NCBI RefSeq assembly: GCF_023898315.1
Contig: NC_064614.1
Coordinates: forward strand, 379,501,348 to 379,565,347
Reading direction: 5' to 3'
Source: Schistocerca nitens
Lineage: Eukaryota; Arthropoda; Insecta; Orthoptera; Acrididae
Length of the DNA: 64,000 nt
Below, piece after piece: positions 30,528-41,683 of this stretch. Below the pieces are notes generated by a model. It had not been told where the DNA came from, did no database searches, and saw nothing but the letters and a program-made list of their open reading frames with translations. Both the position numbers and the translations under genes were made by a program. The first letter of the stretch is position 1; every line of letters begins with the position of its first letter.

Positions 30528-31949
30528 CACTCCTGGAAATGGCAAAAAGAACACATTGACACCGGTGTGTCAGACCCACCATACTTGCTGCGGACACTGC
30601 GAGAGGGCTGTACAAGCAATGATCACACGCACGGCACAGCGGACACACCAGGAACCGCGGTGTTGGCCGTCGAATGGCGCTAGCTGCGCAGCATTTGTGC
30701 ACCGCCGCCGTCAGTGTCAGCCAGTTTTCCGTGGCATACGGAGCTCCATCGCAGTCTTTAACACTGGTAGCATGCCGCGACAGCGTGGACGTGAACCGTA
30801 TGTGCAGTTGACGGACTTTGAGCGAGGGCGTATAGTGGGCATGCGGGAGGCCGGGTGGACGTACCGCCGAATTGCTCAACACGTGGGGCGTGAGGTCTCC
30901 ACAGTACATCGATGTTGTCGCCAGTGGTCGGCGGAAGGTGCACGTGCCCGTCGACCTGGGACCGGACCGCAGCGACGCACGGATGCACGCCAAGACCGTA
31001 GGATCCTACGCAGTGCCGTAGGGGACCGCACCGCCACTTCCCAGCAAATTAGGGACACTGTTGCTCCTGGGGTATCGGCGAGGACCATTCGCAACCGTCT
31101 CCATGAAGCTGGGCTACGGTCCCGCACACCGTTAGGCCGTCTTCCGCTCACGCCCCAACATCGTGCAGCCCGCCTCCAGTGGTGTCGCGACAGGCGTGAA
31201 TGGAGGGACGAATGGAGACGTGTCGTCTTCAGCGGTGAGAGTCGCTTCTGCCTTGGTGCCAATGATGGTCGTATGCGTGTTTGGCGCCGTGCAGGTGAGC
31301 GCCACAATCAGGACTGCATACGACCGAGGCACACAGGGCCAACACACGGCATCATGGTGTGGGGAGCGATCTCCTACACTGGCCGTACACCACTGGTGAT
31401 CGTCGAGGGGACACTGAATAGTGCACGGTACATCCAAACCGTCATCGAACCCATCGTTCTACCATTCCTAGACCGGCAAGGGAACTTGCTGTTCCAACAG
31501 GACAATGCACGTCCGCATGTATCCCGTGCCACCCAACGTGCTCTAGAAGGTGTAAGTCAACTACCCTGGCCAGCAAGATCTCCGGATCTGTCCCCCATTG
31601 AGCATGTTTGGGACTGGATGAAGCGTCGTCTCACGCGGTCTGCACGTCCAGCACGAACGCTGGTCCAACTGAGGCGCCAGGTGGAAATGGCATGCCAAGC
31701 CGTTCCACAGGACTACATCCAGCATCTCTACGATCGTCTCCATGGGAGAATAGCAGCCTGCATTGCTGCGAAAGGTGGATATACACTGTACTAGAGCCGA
31801 CATTGTGCATGCTCTGTTGCCTGTGTCTATGTGCCTGTGGTTCTGTCAGTGTGATCATGTGATGTATCTGACCCCAGGAATGTGTCAATAAAGTTTCCCC
31901 TTCCTGGGACAATGAATTCACGGTGTTCTTATTTCAATTTCCAGGAGTG
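30528..31949 (+). mobile_element. Tc1-like element, complete, DD32E type
   Basis: A 1,422-bp element flanked by TA (30526-30527 and 31950-31951). The terminal inverted repeats start CACTCCTGGAAATGGCAAAA and match the complement of the right end (about 23 of 27 positions). It carries one long transposase frame and lies inside an R1-like LINE/SINE nest. Its ends are unrelated to those of Tc1-A. Confidence 0.92.
30772..31794 (+). CDS. Tc1-like transposase with DD32E spacing, first Asp lost
   Basis: 340 residues. The ATG at 30772 was chosen because it lies inside the element and starts MPRQRGREPYVQLTDFERGR, the usual Tc1 N-terminus; the same frame happens to stay open upstream into SINE sequence. 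A paired-like DNA-binding region occupies about residues 10-120 with a basic GRPR-like stretch (TGPQRR) near 64-69. The catalytic domain has FSGESRF where FSDESRF is expected: residue 155 is Gly (GGT at 31234), so the first metal-binding Asp is missing. QQDNARPH (D244) and SPDLSPIEHVW (E277) are intact. There are 32 residues between D244 and E277, against 34 in classical Tc1. Full length, no stops, but probably inactive from this single substitution. Confidence 0.9.
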   Translation: MPRQRGREPYVQLTDFERGRIVGMREAGWTYRRIAQHVGREVSTVHRCCRQWSAEGARARRPGTGPQRRTDARQDRRILRSAVGDRTATSQQIRDTVAPGVSARTIRNRLHEAGLRSRTPLGRLPLTPQHRAARLQWCRDRREWRDEWRRVVFSGESRFCLGANDGRMRVWRRAGERHNQDCIRPRHTGPTHGIMVWGAISYTGRTPLVIVEGTLNSARYIQTVIEPIVLPFLDRQGNLLFQQDNARPHVSRATQRALEGVSQLPWPARSPDLSPIEHVWDWMKRRLTRSARPARTLVQLRRQVEMACQAVPQDYIQHLYDRLHGRIAACIAAKGGYTLY

Positions 31950-31951
31950 TA

Positions 31952-32945
31952 GATACTTCTTCTCTTTTCACAGGTTGGTCGTTTATTCTGATTGTGAGAT
32001 TTCTCGTTCTTGATAATATTCCTTTTAGTAACATATAGACTGTTTTGTGGGTTGCTATCGTTAGTTTGTTTTATATGTACCTGTCGCTTAATCTTTCGAG
32101 AGCTACCCTATTGTTTGCCTCTAATTTAGCCCTTGTGTAAGCAGATGCTATAATAAGCAGATCGTCTGCATAGGCCATGCAGCCTGTAGCATTTGTTATA
32201 CCCTGAAGCTGGTTCAGAAATGGCTCTATGCCAACATCCCAGAACTCTGGACCACAAACAGAACCTTTGGTGGTGTCTTACACAATTTTCTTTCCAGAAC
32301 ATCCTGATTGCGTCTGCCTTTGTGTACAGTAATCTCGCAGACTGTTATAGGGATACCTTGGAAAGTCCATCTGTTTTAGTCTTTCGTACAGGGCAGGCCA
32401 CCACAAATTATCAAACGCCCCAGCAATACAGTCACTGTGCTTGTAGCATACCTGTCGTCTGATGTGTTCAGAATATTCATCCTTGGTTGAATTTCCTTTC
32501 CTGAAACCGTACTCCATGGAGCTAATGCCTATTAGCCGTTTGTGGTCCATTAGGCGGAGGCACAGAAGCTTTTGTTGTACTTTAGCCAAGCAATCGGCCT
32601 GTAAGATTTCGGTTCTATTGTATCTTTGTCTACCCCTTTTTTTAATACAACGCTATTCGAAATTTTCAGAATTATGGGCACCCGACCCTACAACAGACCT
32701 TCTGCTAGTATTAAATCAGGCCCTGGTGCTTTCTTCTTCTTTAACTTCATTTTTGCCAGTCACACTTGCTCATGGGCAAATGGAACCACAGCAATGTTAT
32801 TCATATGCTGCTCTGGTAATTCAGAGGGAGGATGCTGATGGAACTCTCTGGCTTCCATCGTTGTAACGTGCGGCAACGAAGTTCTGAGCAGGTGCTGAAC
32901 TTGTTACCCAGTCTGTTGTCATCGTGCCGTCGGATCTTCTCAGAA
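31952..32945 (-). pseudogene. R1-like LINE: reverse transcriptase core
   Basis: Minus-strand frames read LAKVQQKLLCLRLMDHKRL, YGFRKGNSTKDE, IAGAFDNLWWPAL, CGPEFWDVGIEPFLN and ATGCMAYADDLLIIA. YADD is the RT active site and is intact here. The AFDNLWW and CGPEFW blocks are typical of R1/LOA-type LINEs. Frameshifts occur, for example near 32279-32290. It continues across the Tc1/SINE-G nest to 30227. Confidence 0.75.
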
Positions 32946-32951
32946 CTAATA

Positions 32952-34795
32952 GTATTTTATTTATTTATTTATTTGCTTATTTAGCCTGACCAGACTAGGG
33001 CCTCAAGGCCCTCTCTTACATCTGACCAGCAACAACACATACAGACATATTACCAAAACATTCATGAAAATGATAACAATCTTAGAGATGATAATAAGCA
33101 TAATAATAGTCGAAAATAATGAAAGTAAGGATAAATGGCAATAATAACAGTAATAATAGAACAAAGTGCATTAAAAATAATATAGACTAGTTTAGAACAA
33201 CTTAAACCATGTTTAGTATTGTCAGAAAAAGAAAGGATGAAGAACAAGAAAATTGGAATGACAGTAATAGTGGCTGTTTGGAGAGGACTTGATTTAAGTA
33301 AATACCCTGTAAGCGAGGAGAAGGGAAAAGTTGTTGGGGGAGTGGGGATTGAAGAATGTGGGCTGCAGATCAATATGTGGGAGAGATAGCTATTGAGAGA
33401 GAAGGTGAGGCATTAGCTGCGTTTTGAAGCCTGGAAGTGATTTAATTTTCTCTGATATTTTGAGGAAGATTGTTCCAAAGTCGGGTTCCGAATACAGAAA
33501 ATGATTTAGAAAATATGACGGTGTTGTGTGGTGGTACTGAGAGGATCTTACTTTGTTGAGTACGAGTATTTCTGCTGTGCTGTTCAGATAGTAATGTAAT
33601 GGCTGAAGATAAGTAAGAGGGAGTCTGATGATTGGGAAAACGACGGAGTAAACATAAAGTATGGTAGTCCTTACGTTTATCAGCACGTAGCCACGATAAT
33701 TGTTCAAAAGTATGAGTTCAAATGGCTCTGAGCACTATGGGACTTAACATCAGTCCCCTAGAACAGAGAACTACTTAAATATAACTAACCTAAGGACATC
33801 ACATACATCCAGGCCCCTAGAACTGAGAACTACTTAAACATAACTAACCTAAGGACATCACATACATCCAGGCCCGAGGCAGGATTCGAACCTGCTACCG
33901 TAGCAGTCGTGCGGTTCCGAACTGAAGCGCCTAGAATCGGCCATCGTGGCCAGCCGAATAAGCTGGAGTGATATAATCGTAATAACGAACGTCACAAATA
34001 TATCGTACACAAGCATTCATCGCCAGTTCAAGCCTGCAAGACTTTTCGTACGAAAACCCTTGAAGAATAGCATCGCCATAGTCGAGAATAGGGAGTGTTA
34101 GAGATTCTACGAGCTTCTTCTTAAGCTCGAATGGAAATACTTTTTTATATTTCTGTAGACAATGAAGGGATGCAGAAACTTTCTAACAGATTCCAGTAGT
34201 GTGTTCAGTCCAGTCTAAGTGGTGGTCCAGGATTATCCCCAAGTTCTTTGCAGAAGGAGAAAAGGTTATTTCGGTGCCATTTAAAATTAAGCATGGAAGA
34301 GATTCTTTGTGCTGTGTTGTAATAAATCTTTTGTGGACGACTAAGATTACTTGCGTTTTGGAAGGGTTTAATTTCAGACCTAAGTTCTGCAACTATTCTG
34401 ATAAAGGAAGTAAGTCAGTATATACATGATCGATGGCTGTGTGCAGGTTTGCTGGACTTTCACTGAGATATAATTGAAAGTCATCAGCATATAGGTGGTA
34501 GCTGCTGAGGGAGAGAATAGTTGACACATCATTAACATATAATGAGAAAGTAATGGGCCCAAAACTGATCCTTGTGGGATCCCTGATACAACATCCTTCC
34601 ACTGCGACATTTTAGTTCCTACCATTACACACTGCTGGCGGGCTGTAAGGTATGAGTGGAACCACTGTACAGCGCTTGAAGAAAAATTTTGATGTGTCAT
34701 TTTAGCAAGCAAAATGTCAAAGTCAGTGGGTAATCTTAGTTGTTGCAAGTTTGTATGGATAATCCCAAACATCTGTTTCCATTTGATCATTAATG
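32952..34795 (-). pseudogene. LINE-G: truncated non-LTR element nested in the R1-like LINE
   Basis: Tail: an ATTT/AAAT repeat at about 32952-32975, then a 3' UTR beginning TAGCCTGACCAGACTAGG. Minus-strand coding pieces are LPTDFDILLAKMTHQNFS and SGIPQGSVLGPLL near 34740-34560, an HLYADDFQLYL active-site block near 34500, LKLNPSKTQVILV near 34380 and a C-terminal piece at 33707-33390. It is 5'-truncated in the RT. A SINE-A lies at 33715-33956. RT type is CR1/L2-like rather than R1-like. Frames are shifted. Confidence 0.75.
33715..33956 (-). mobile_element. SINE-A copy with internal tandem duplication
   Basis: The segment CCTAGAAC.GAGAACTACTT...ACATACATCCAGGCCC occurs twice in a row (about 33763-33832 and 33812-33876), making this copy about 45-70 bp longer than usual. 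The tRNA-like head is otherwise recognisable. No target duplication was identified. Confidence 0.85.
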
Positions 34796-34799
34796 AACG

Positions 34800-36600
34800 T
34801 CTCCCATCTATCTATTGTTGTTTCGTGTAGTAGTTCTTAAATTGTTGTTTATCAGTTCGATAGAAAATCAGCCTTATTTGTCGTTCTGTTTCCCCTAAAG
34901 ATCTTGGGTTGTACATCCTCGCAATTCCTACTCTAAGTCTTAAGGACTCTAGGAAAGGACTCGAGGGAATTTGAAACTCTTTTGACAGTGTCTAATTCAT
35001 TATCTGCGTTTGTAATTGTGAGGTATATGAGATTGTGGTCACTTCTTGTAAGTCCATCAGAGACCTTCCAGTTGGCAATATGGTCACTGACTTTCGAGTT
35101 TGCGAGGATGATATCTACTACATTTGTTGCCGCATCTGCGCGATTTTGGAAAGTAAATGGGCTGAGTGACCAATTCGTGACATGAAAGACAAGATCTGTA
35201 CAATGTCCTGAAGGGAAAGTCCTCGTTTGTCCGCTACTCTGCTCTGCCACAATTATGTTTTCGCGTTTGCATCCATTACGAAAATGTGTTTGTCGTGTCG
35301 ACCCAGTATTGCGGTGTTTTCAAGTTTTCTTTTATTGTTGTATTTCCCGACTGCATTGAAAATATTGATTAGTCATGTAAAATTTTTCTACGGCCGACAT
35401 TATTTTTGTTTTCACTGTGTGTTCGTCACTGAGTTGAAGTATCTTTGTCATTGTTACGTCTTTGTCTGGCACCACAATTGCAGCCACTGGATGTCGACGT
35501 GATATAATGATCTGTGCTGTAACTGGCACGTGGGATAATGCCCCGTTTCTGGTATATGATCCTGTATACATAGTGTGTAGTTACAACTCCTCTAGCACTT
35601 TCCCGAACTCTTGCATCACCATGGCACTGCGCATCTCATTCATCTAGCCGGATTTAATAATTTTTCTCTGTTCCATTGCCGTTGGGGTGTGATTTCATTG
35701 TGACTGAATGCTACTGGAATCTAGTGAGTCCTTAGCTATGGGGCCAGTTAACTAGTAAACATATACAATTCTGCTATGTATCATCACTAATTGTCGTATA
35801 GACGCTCAATATCAAATATCTTCTGTCTCTTCTTAAAGACGCCTCAAATAGAGTCTGCAGTTCCTTCGTATTTGTAGGCAAATTGTTGACACTGAGCTGA
35901 ATGTGATCAGCTTCATCCATCACAGGAAACTTTACGGTACAGCCTTTTTGATGACAGTGCCTCAGCAGGTGTCTTATACTTATGGTTAACGTAAGTATAT
36001 CCTCTTGTCCAGCCAGTCTCATTGCATTTTCACACATTTCGCAAAAAGACGGCGGGTCCGGCTAGAAACTTCTTCCACTTTTGTGTCTTGTCCATTACTG
36101 TTTGTATCCTTTTTGTAACTTCAATTGCCATCCGTAGCTTCTATGATCTGTGTACTTTCATAATCTTCCTCTATTAGCTGTTGCGTGTTATCACACTCCG
36201 TTACTACAACGTTTTGCGTGCCTTTCATTCATTGCACTTCCAACTTTTTCTGAATTTGGTAGTATGTTCTTCTTTAAGTCTTCCTTCTCTAGAGGTAGGC
36301 ATGCTGTCCGTTCCTTGTTTTGCTTTCTTCTTAGCCATTTCCGGAAGCTCCACTCCTTCTCTCGATCATTCTTACTATTGTCCTTTTTATTGTGCATCTC
36401 GTTGCCCTACTCTCTACTGTCAGTCATGTTTTCTATCTGTATCGCTATGCCCCTTCTCGTTCTGCCTTTCGCAATGGATCAGAATATTTTGGCTCTCTCT
36501 GCATATCGATTTCTTTTCGACGGGGGTTTCCGTTTCTTACAAAGATGACAGGTAATTTTATAGTCGGTTTGATCAGTGAGCTCTCCTTAAGAAGTTTGTT
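34800..36600 (-). pseudogene. R1-like LINE: ORF1-like and endonuclease region
   Basis: Minus-strand frames of the endonuclease include SRRHPVAAIVVPDKDVTM near 35490, FVMDANAKT near 35280 (the D-A-N-A block), then VVDIILANSKVSDHIANW and RSDHNLIYLTI near 35110-35020. The order and the DANAK and SDHNLI blocks fit the R1/LOA endonuclease. Upstream, near 36397-36191, a lysine-rich frame (WLRRKQNKERT) is consistent with a degraded ORF1. Interrupted by stops. It joins the RT piece below 32945 once LINE-G is removed. Confidence 0.65.
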
Positions 36601-36844
36601 TTGAACATTTCATGTAAGAAAACGTTTCATGTAATGTGCTGGTACCTCCTGTTTCTGTGTGTTTCTCATGGATAATGTGTCTAACAAGGTAAGCATAAAA
36701 TGAACTATAACATGGACAAAATGTATTTGCTGCCTCTTCCCGATAAAAATACTCGTATTTTTTCCTCTTAGTGTGATGCATGTTTCCTGAAAATTTGGCC
36801 GTACCTTTTTTGTTACATCCTCTACATCCAGAATGAGTAAAACA

Positions 36845-37401
36845 CAGGGTGTCCCAGAAATGTTGCGACAAACTTTGAAGGGTTGTAAAGGGTGCCTTGA
36901 GGAACAAATCGAGGATAGAAACCCGTGGTCATACACGTCATCCGGTCACACGCTACAGGGTGTTGAAGTCATAGGCGCCGGCGCCTGCCACGAGGCCAGG
37001 CTGACGAACCGTGGGCGGAAAAAAAAAATTGGAGATTTTAGAGGGTTCCAGGAGAAAAATAATCTTTGGATGGAAGCCCATGTCCAGAACCGTTATCGCA
37101 TTTGTAGGAGACGTGGCGTTTCTGAGCAGCAGTTAGATCCAACCTCTCCACTGGGATTGTCAGCCGCTGTTTCAGAAAAACAAACAGCATTGTGAGCCAT
37201 AAAGCCTACAGTCCATCAGTGTACAAAGCCCCGATTTCTGCCGAAGGGGTAGCCTAGTGGCAGGCGCCAGCGCCTATAATTTAGACGCTCTGTACCATCG
37301 TTAAATGATGTTTCTGGACAGGTGTTTCTATCCTCAATTTATTTCTCAAGACACTCTCTGTGGCCCCTCGAAATTTGTCGCAACATTTCTGGAAGATCCT
37401 G
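36845..37401. mobile_element. Foldback MITE-2, 557 bp
   Basis: Inverted arms of about 150 bp: the left CAGGGTGTCCCAGAAATG and the complement of the right end share CCAGAAATGTTGCGACAAA, GAGGATAGAAAC and TAGGCGC.GGCGCCTGCCA. No coding frame beyond chance. A second partial copy is at 48500-48856. Confidence 0.7.
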
Positions 37402-37404
37402 TAC

Positions 37405-37935
37405 ATCGGAGATCGACTTATGCTACGTTATAGAGGGACAACATCGTGAATTTTCTGATATACGCAACTGATTTTAAACATTTATAGCTGCCGAACCATG
37501 TCTTTAAATCTACACATGTATTTTCATGTGTCATTGGAAGGAAGCTTCGTAGATGACTTTAACGACGTAATATGTCAAACTGATCAAATAGTAACAAGAT
37601 AACAATGTCGCAAACCATTTTCCAGCCGTCAGGTGAAGAGCTCGCACAAACGCCTGCCTACTATAACAAATATAAGCAAACACATTACTCAGGTACGCTT
37701 CGCGTATGTTCCAGTTCGTTTGAAGCCCGTTAGGCTGTGCGTTAGTTTCTTCCCAGTCAGACAACTTGCTCGTCAGTTTGTTTCGACTTTCACAATGTTG
37801 CAAGAGTTCCTGCTTCTGGCAAAAGTTAGAGCAGCAGTACGGCTGTATACTGATAGGTATGCTGGTATGACATTTCAAACATTATTAAAAAAAATTCAAA
37901 AACTGGAAATGGAAAGAATTAAATAATCAACAAAG
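37405..37935. other. Stretch without recognised gene
   Basis: Overlapping chance frames on both strands (37531-37926), none with a recognisable domain. Confidence 0.35.
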
Positions 37936-37939
37936 GGAA

Positions 37940-38790
37940 ACAGCAGCTGATGAGAGAAATGTAATTGTCATTTTACACTGCCAACTCACATTACAGTGAC
38001 CACGTGTCAAAGGCCTGAATAACCACCTTTTGCGCCAGCCTGAAACATGCATGGAGAGAGTCAATGAGGTTCTGGGATGTAGCCACAAGGATGTGGAGCT
38101 GTGCGGACTCCAGTGCTGTGGTGAGCTGCAGTAGGTTTCACAGCTGAGGATCCACGGCGTAAACAGTCCCATGGAGGTCATCCCACAGATTCTCGATTGT
38201 GCTTTAATCCAGCGGGGGCAGGATTGGTGGCCAGAGTAGTACAGTAAACCCTGCTCTTCGAACCACGCGCATACATTGCGAACTGTGAGAGGCGTTACAT
38301 TGTCCTACTGGTAGATACAATCGTGCCGAGGAAAAACAAACTGCATGTAGGGATGGATATCAGCCCCAAGGACAGGTGCTTACTTGTCATGATCCATTGT
38401 GCCCTCCAGAATGACTAGATCACCCAGGGAATGTCACGAAAACATTCCCCAGATCATAACACTCCCTCCTGGTTTCAGGGTATTTGCTTTCAGACGTGTC
38501 ACGCCATACGTGGCAACGGCCATCTGTCCGGAGGAGCATAAAACGTGATTGCTCTGAAATGGACACCTGCCACCAATTGGTGGACGACCAGTTACGGTAT
38601 TCGGGTGCAAATTCAAGCCTCCGTCGCCAATGACGTGCATGGGTGCATGAAGCAGGTGTCTGCTGCAGAGGCTCATACGCAACAACGTTCGCTCGATAGT
38701 CGTTGAGGATACACTGCCGGTAGCCCCTTGGTTCATCTGGGTGTTCAGCTGTCCCAACAGCCGTCGCTCACAAACAAATGTGATACCTCC
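37940..38790 (-). pseudogene. Decayed Tc1-like transposase (family Tc1-D)
   Basis: The minus-strand frame at 38757-38434 ends in KPGGSVMIWGMFS, the G-S-V-M-V-W-G block between the first and second catalytic residues of Tc1-type transposases. RRLLGQLNTQMNQGAT-like and SSGQMAVATYGV parts precede it. Downstream pieces to about 37990 resemble the C-terminal catalytic region but are shifted and interrupted. No terminal repeats were fixed. It is unrelated at sequence level to Tc1-A and to the 30.5-kb element. Confidence 0.6.
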
Positions 38791-39628
38791 GGATTGTACA
38801 CAAATACTTTACACTAGCAAAATCAAAATATAATATCAGAAATTTCCGTTCCATATAACATAAATCTGATGTTTATAAAATTATCTTTTGGCTTGGGTAC
38901 ACATTGCAGGTTCCATGCTTAATCAACTTCATTAATCAAAATTTTCTTGCGTTACGTAATATGTGTATAACATACACATGGAGCTGTGCCCATCAATTTC
39001 AACTTGTGACACATGAGTGCTACAACGAAAGGATGGTCAGACATCATAAGAAAATGTTCTCTCACACTGAGATGTCAAAATTGTAATAATAAAATAAATT
39101 GTTCGTATTAATGAGTCATAAGGAAGAAACTTGTTTCAAAAGGACATAGTGTGAATATGATGACTCTTAAGAGCCCGATAACCAATGGAATTTAACGTAA
39201 CATCTGACATCCTCTATAGTAGAGAAAGTCCACTTATTTTGTTTTTACTGTTTACAAGTCACGTAATGTATTTATCAAAGTACCAAAAGACACAACATAA
39301 ATGAAGTAATATGAGAACTAAAAAATAGAATCTAATGGCACTTCAACTGACAGATGTAAATGTAAATAAATACGACCTAGAGAACAGTAGATGTGTGCAT
39401 GAGCTGTACCACTAAATAGCACTTGTTTTCATTGAAAAGTAAATAGTTAGGAAAAATTAGTTTGTAAGATAAATTAAATGCGTTTGTGCAGCAACTCGTT
39501 CTCCACGAAATGCAGTGTTCACTTAAGGGCTTGATTTACAGAGTATTCTTTTAAAAAAAATCTTCTTCTGAGACACAGCTCAAATCACGTAAGGCTTCAG
39601 TGGTTTAAAAGATACGGTCACCTCCGTT
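38791..39628. other. AT-rich stretch without recognised gene
   Basis: No supported frame or classified repeat. Confidence 0.4.
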
Positions 39629-39638
39629 GCTTAGAGCT

Positions 39639-39829
39639 GGCTGGCTCTGAGCACTATGAGACTTAACATCTGAGGTCATCAGTCCCCTAGAACTTAGAAC
39701 TACTTAAACCTAACTAACCTAAGGACATCACACACATCCATGCCCAAGGCAGGATTCGAACCTGCGACCGTAGCGATCGCGCGGTTCCAGACTGAAGCGC
39801 CTAGAACCACTCGGCCACACAGGCCGGCC
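39639..39829 (-). mobile_element. SINE-A copy with 10-bp TSD
   Basis: Flanked by GCTTAGAGCT (39629-39638 and 39830-39839). The 3' terminus is trimmed: GGCTGGCTCTGAGC replaces the usual longer end. Confidence 0.9.
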
Positions 39830-39839
39830 GCTTAGAGCT

Positions 39840-40916
39840 CCCTGATAGCTAGTTTATTTTGACACTTGTTTTGTGCTGGCTGACAAGGAGCTGCCAAGAG
39901 GCGTGTGCCAGCGGTTCCTTTATGGCTTAACACAGGGCCCTGTCTCTGATCTCGTCTATACCTGCTGCCTAGTACTCTTCTTGTGTCTTCCCACAGCTCA
40001 TCTGGTCCTGAAACAGTGGTATGAGTCAATCAGTGCACAACATTATCCCAGCACATGGTAATCCCCTCTTTATGTATCACAATGACTGAACTGAGACTTA
40101 ATGTGACTGTGCAACCAAGAAAAATTTAAAATAAAAGTATTTTGGCTTCATGTCTTACATCAATTTTTTGCTCACAATTCAAGATAAATCAAAACACGGT
40201 TTCCACGCCAAAAGTTAAGTGGAAATTCTGACATAGCCAAACTCGCTACTCATTATCTCAAGTTTCGTTATCTCCAAGAATCTTAAGCTTAACAAACTAC
40301 TGTTGCTCTATCTTAGGTCCGTCCATGTGATGGTCTAAGTGAGCTGTGCGATACCTCTGGCAAATTTAGAGAGGGTGCCGTGATCAAAATTAGACAACAC
40401 CTTCTATCAATACTGACTGGTGATCGTACGAAAATGATACTGAGGAAGACACAATACCTAACATAAGTATGGTTAGTAACGCACAGCAAAAGCTGGCATC
40501 TGACATATTCTCAGAACTAGTCAGCAAATACCCTGGAACAAACTGTAATTCGAAGCTAGTGGAAAGTCTCATAACAATGTCTGCTAGTCTCCTACCGAGG
40601 GCCTCCCAAGGTGGCGGATAGGAGGTTAGGGGGATGTCACCAGATATGGAAAAATAAAATACACGGAGTGGACCAAAACTAGTACCAAGGGCACGACGGT
40701 TCCATATGTCAGTGGCGATATCCCATCAGCGTCTGTTCCACACTTTAACAGCGGCTGATGAATATCCTCTGTGGCCATTGTTGTAACACAGAGATTGATC
40801 CACTCGAGTTGATAGCCTCTGACAGTCAAACACGACATCGGTTTCGGTGGGTAGCCAATTAGATGACTCAAATGAGACAGAGCGTTTGAAATCACCCAAC
40901 ACTCACCAAGTGCTTA
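39840..40916. other. Stretch without recognised gene
   Basis: Short frames only. The part next to 40917 could include the 5' side of the RTE-like LINE that follows, but nothing specific is seen. Confidence 0.35.
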
Positions 40917-41121
40917 ATGCCAAAAGAAAACATAAACATGTTAACTACATTGCAACACATAACACAAACTCTTTCACTCAGAACTGGAAAGCTCAAAATC
41001 TTCACAAATGAATTTGACAGACAAAACGTCGTAATAGCAGGACTCAAAGAAATGAGAAATACAACAGAAGATCCATTTGAATCTCAATGTTATACAGTTT
41101 TCAAGGGAAAACCAGAACAAA

Positions 41122-41683
41122 GTACGCCCCCGGTAGCTGACTGGAGCCGCCACGGTAGCTCAAGCGTGTTCGGTCAGAGGATTAGCTGCCCTCTGCAATA
41201 AAAAACTGAGTTAATGGATGAACGATGAACTTTAACAAGCATCATGGGACGTCCGCCCCGACCAAATACAACGAACACTGACGAACAAAAAGAGGTTCAG
41301 CCGGCACGGTAGCTCAGCGTGTTCGGTCAGAGAGCTGGTTTGCCTCTGTAATAAAAAAAACTGAGTGTTAGGATCGACAGCGAACTTAAACGGACGTAAT
41401 GTGACGTCCACAACGACCAAACACAACTATCAACAACGAACAAAATGCAAAAAAAAAAAAAAAGTGGTCAGCGTGACAGACTGTCAATCCTAAGGGCCCG
41501 GGTTCGATTCTCGGCTAGGTAGGAGATTTTTTCCGCTCAGGGATGCGTGTTTTATTGTCCTAATCATCATCATTTCAACCCCATCGGCGCGTAAGTCGCC
41601 GAAGTGGCGCCAAATCGAAAGACTTGCAGCTGGCGAACGGTTCACCCGACGGGAGGCCCTAGTCACACGACATTTATTTATTT
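41122..41683 (+). mobile_element. SINE-C copy with perfect 11-bp TSD, itself split
   Basis: Flanked by ACCAGAACAAA at 41111-41121 and 41684-41694. The head fragment CGCCCCCGGTAGCTGACTGG (about 41126-41145) and the remainder from AGTGGTCAGCGTGACAG (41463 onward) make one tRNA-derived SINE with B box GGGTTCGATTC. Its body contains ATCATCATCATTTC and GTCGCCGAAGTGGCG, and it ends in a short ATTT tail. It is interrupted by two SINE-B copies. Confidence 0.85.
41146..41462 (+). mobile_element. Two tandem SINE-B copies nested in SINE-C
   Basis: Both start with a tRNA-like CCGCCACGGTAGCTCAAGCG / CCGGCACGGTAGCTCAGCG head and share GTGTTCGGTCAGAG, AATAAAAAACTGAGT and GGACGT(C)...CGACCAAA. The first runs about 41146-41300 and the second about 41301-41462, ending in an A run. 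ACTGG/AGTGG at the two junctions may be the target duplication. Confidence 0.8.

Larger units (their letters stand above)
27858..36600 (-). mobile_element. R1-like LINE broken into at least five pieces by nested insertions
   Basis: Minus-strand pieces occur in one consistent element order. 36600-34800 holds charged ORF1-like frames and the endonuclease. 32945-31952 holds the RT (palm and fingers). 30227-29700 holds the end of the RT and thumb. 28718-27858 holds a C-terminal CECGA...H...C knuckle, a 3' UTR and an AAAT-repeat tail (27858-27886). The gaps are filled by LINE-G (32952-34795), SINE-G plus a Tc1 element (30228-31949), and a SINE-E2 split by an LTR (28719-29694). Stops and frameshifts are common. 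Adjacent pieces read on from one another, so one original element of about 5 kb is the simplest explanation. Confidence 0.75.

Noticed and set aside
29954-30619. 221-codon minus-strand ORF as one protein
   Set aside because: It crosses the Tc1 end and SINE-G into an R1-like LINE; only the last part is real coding remnant.
30391-30771. N-terminal 127-codon extension of the Tc1-like transposase ORF
   Set aside because: It lies mostly outside the element's terminal repeat, in SINE sequence. The internal ATG at 30772 gives the normal family length.
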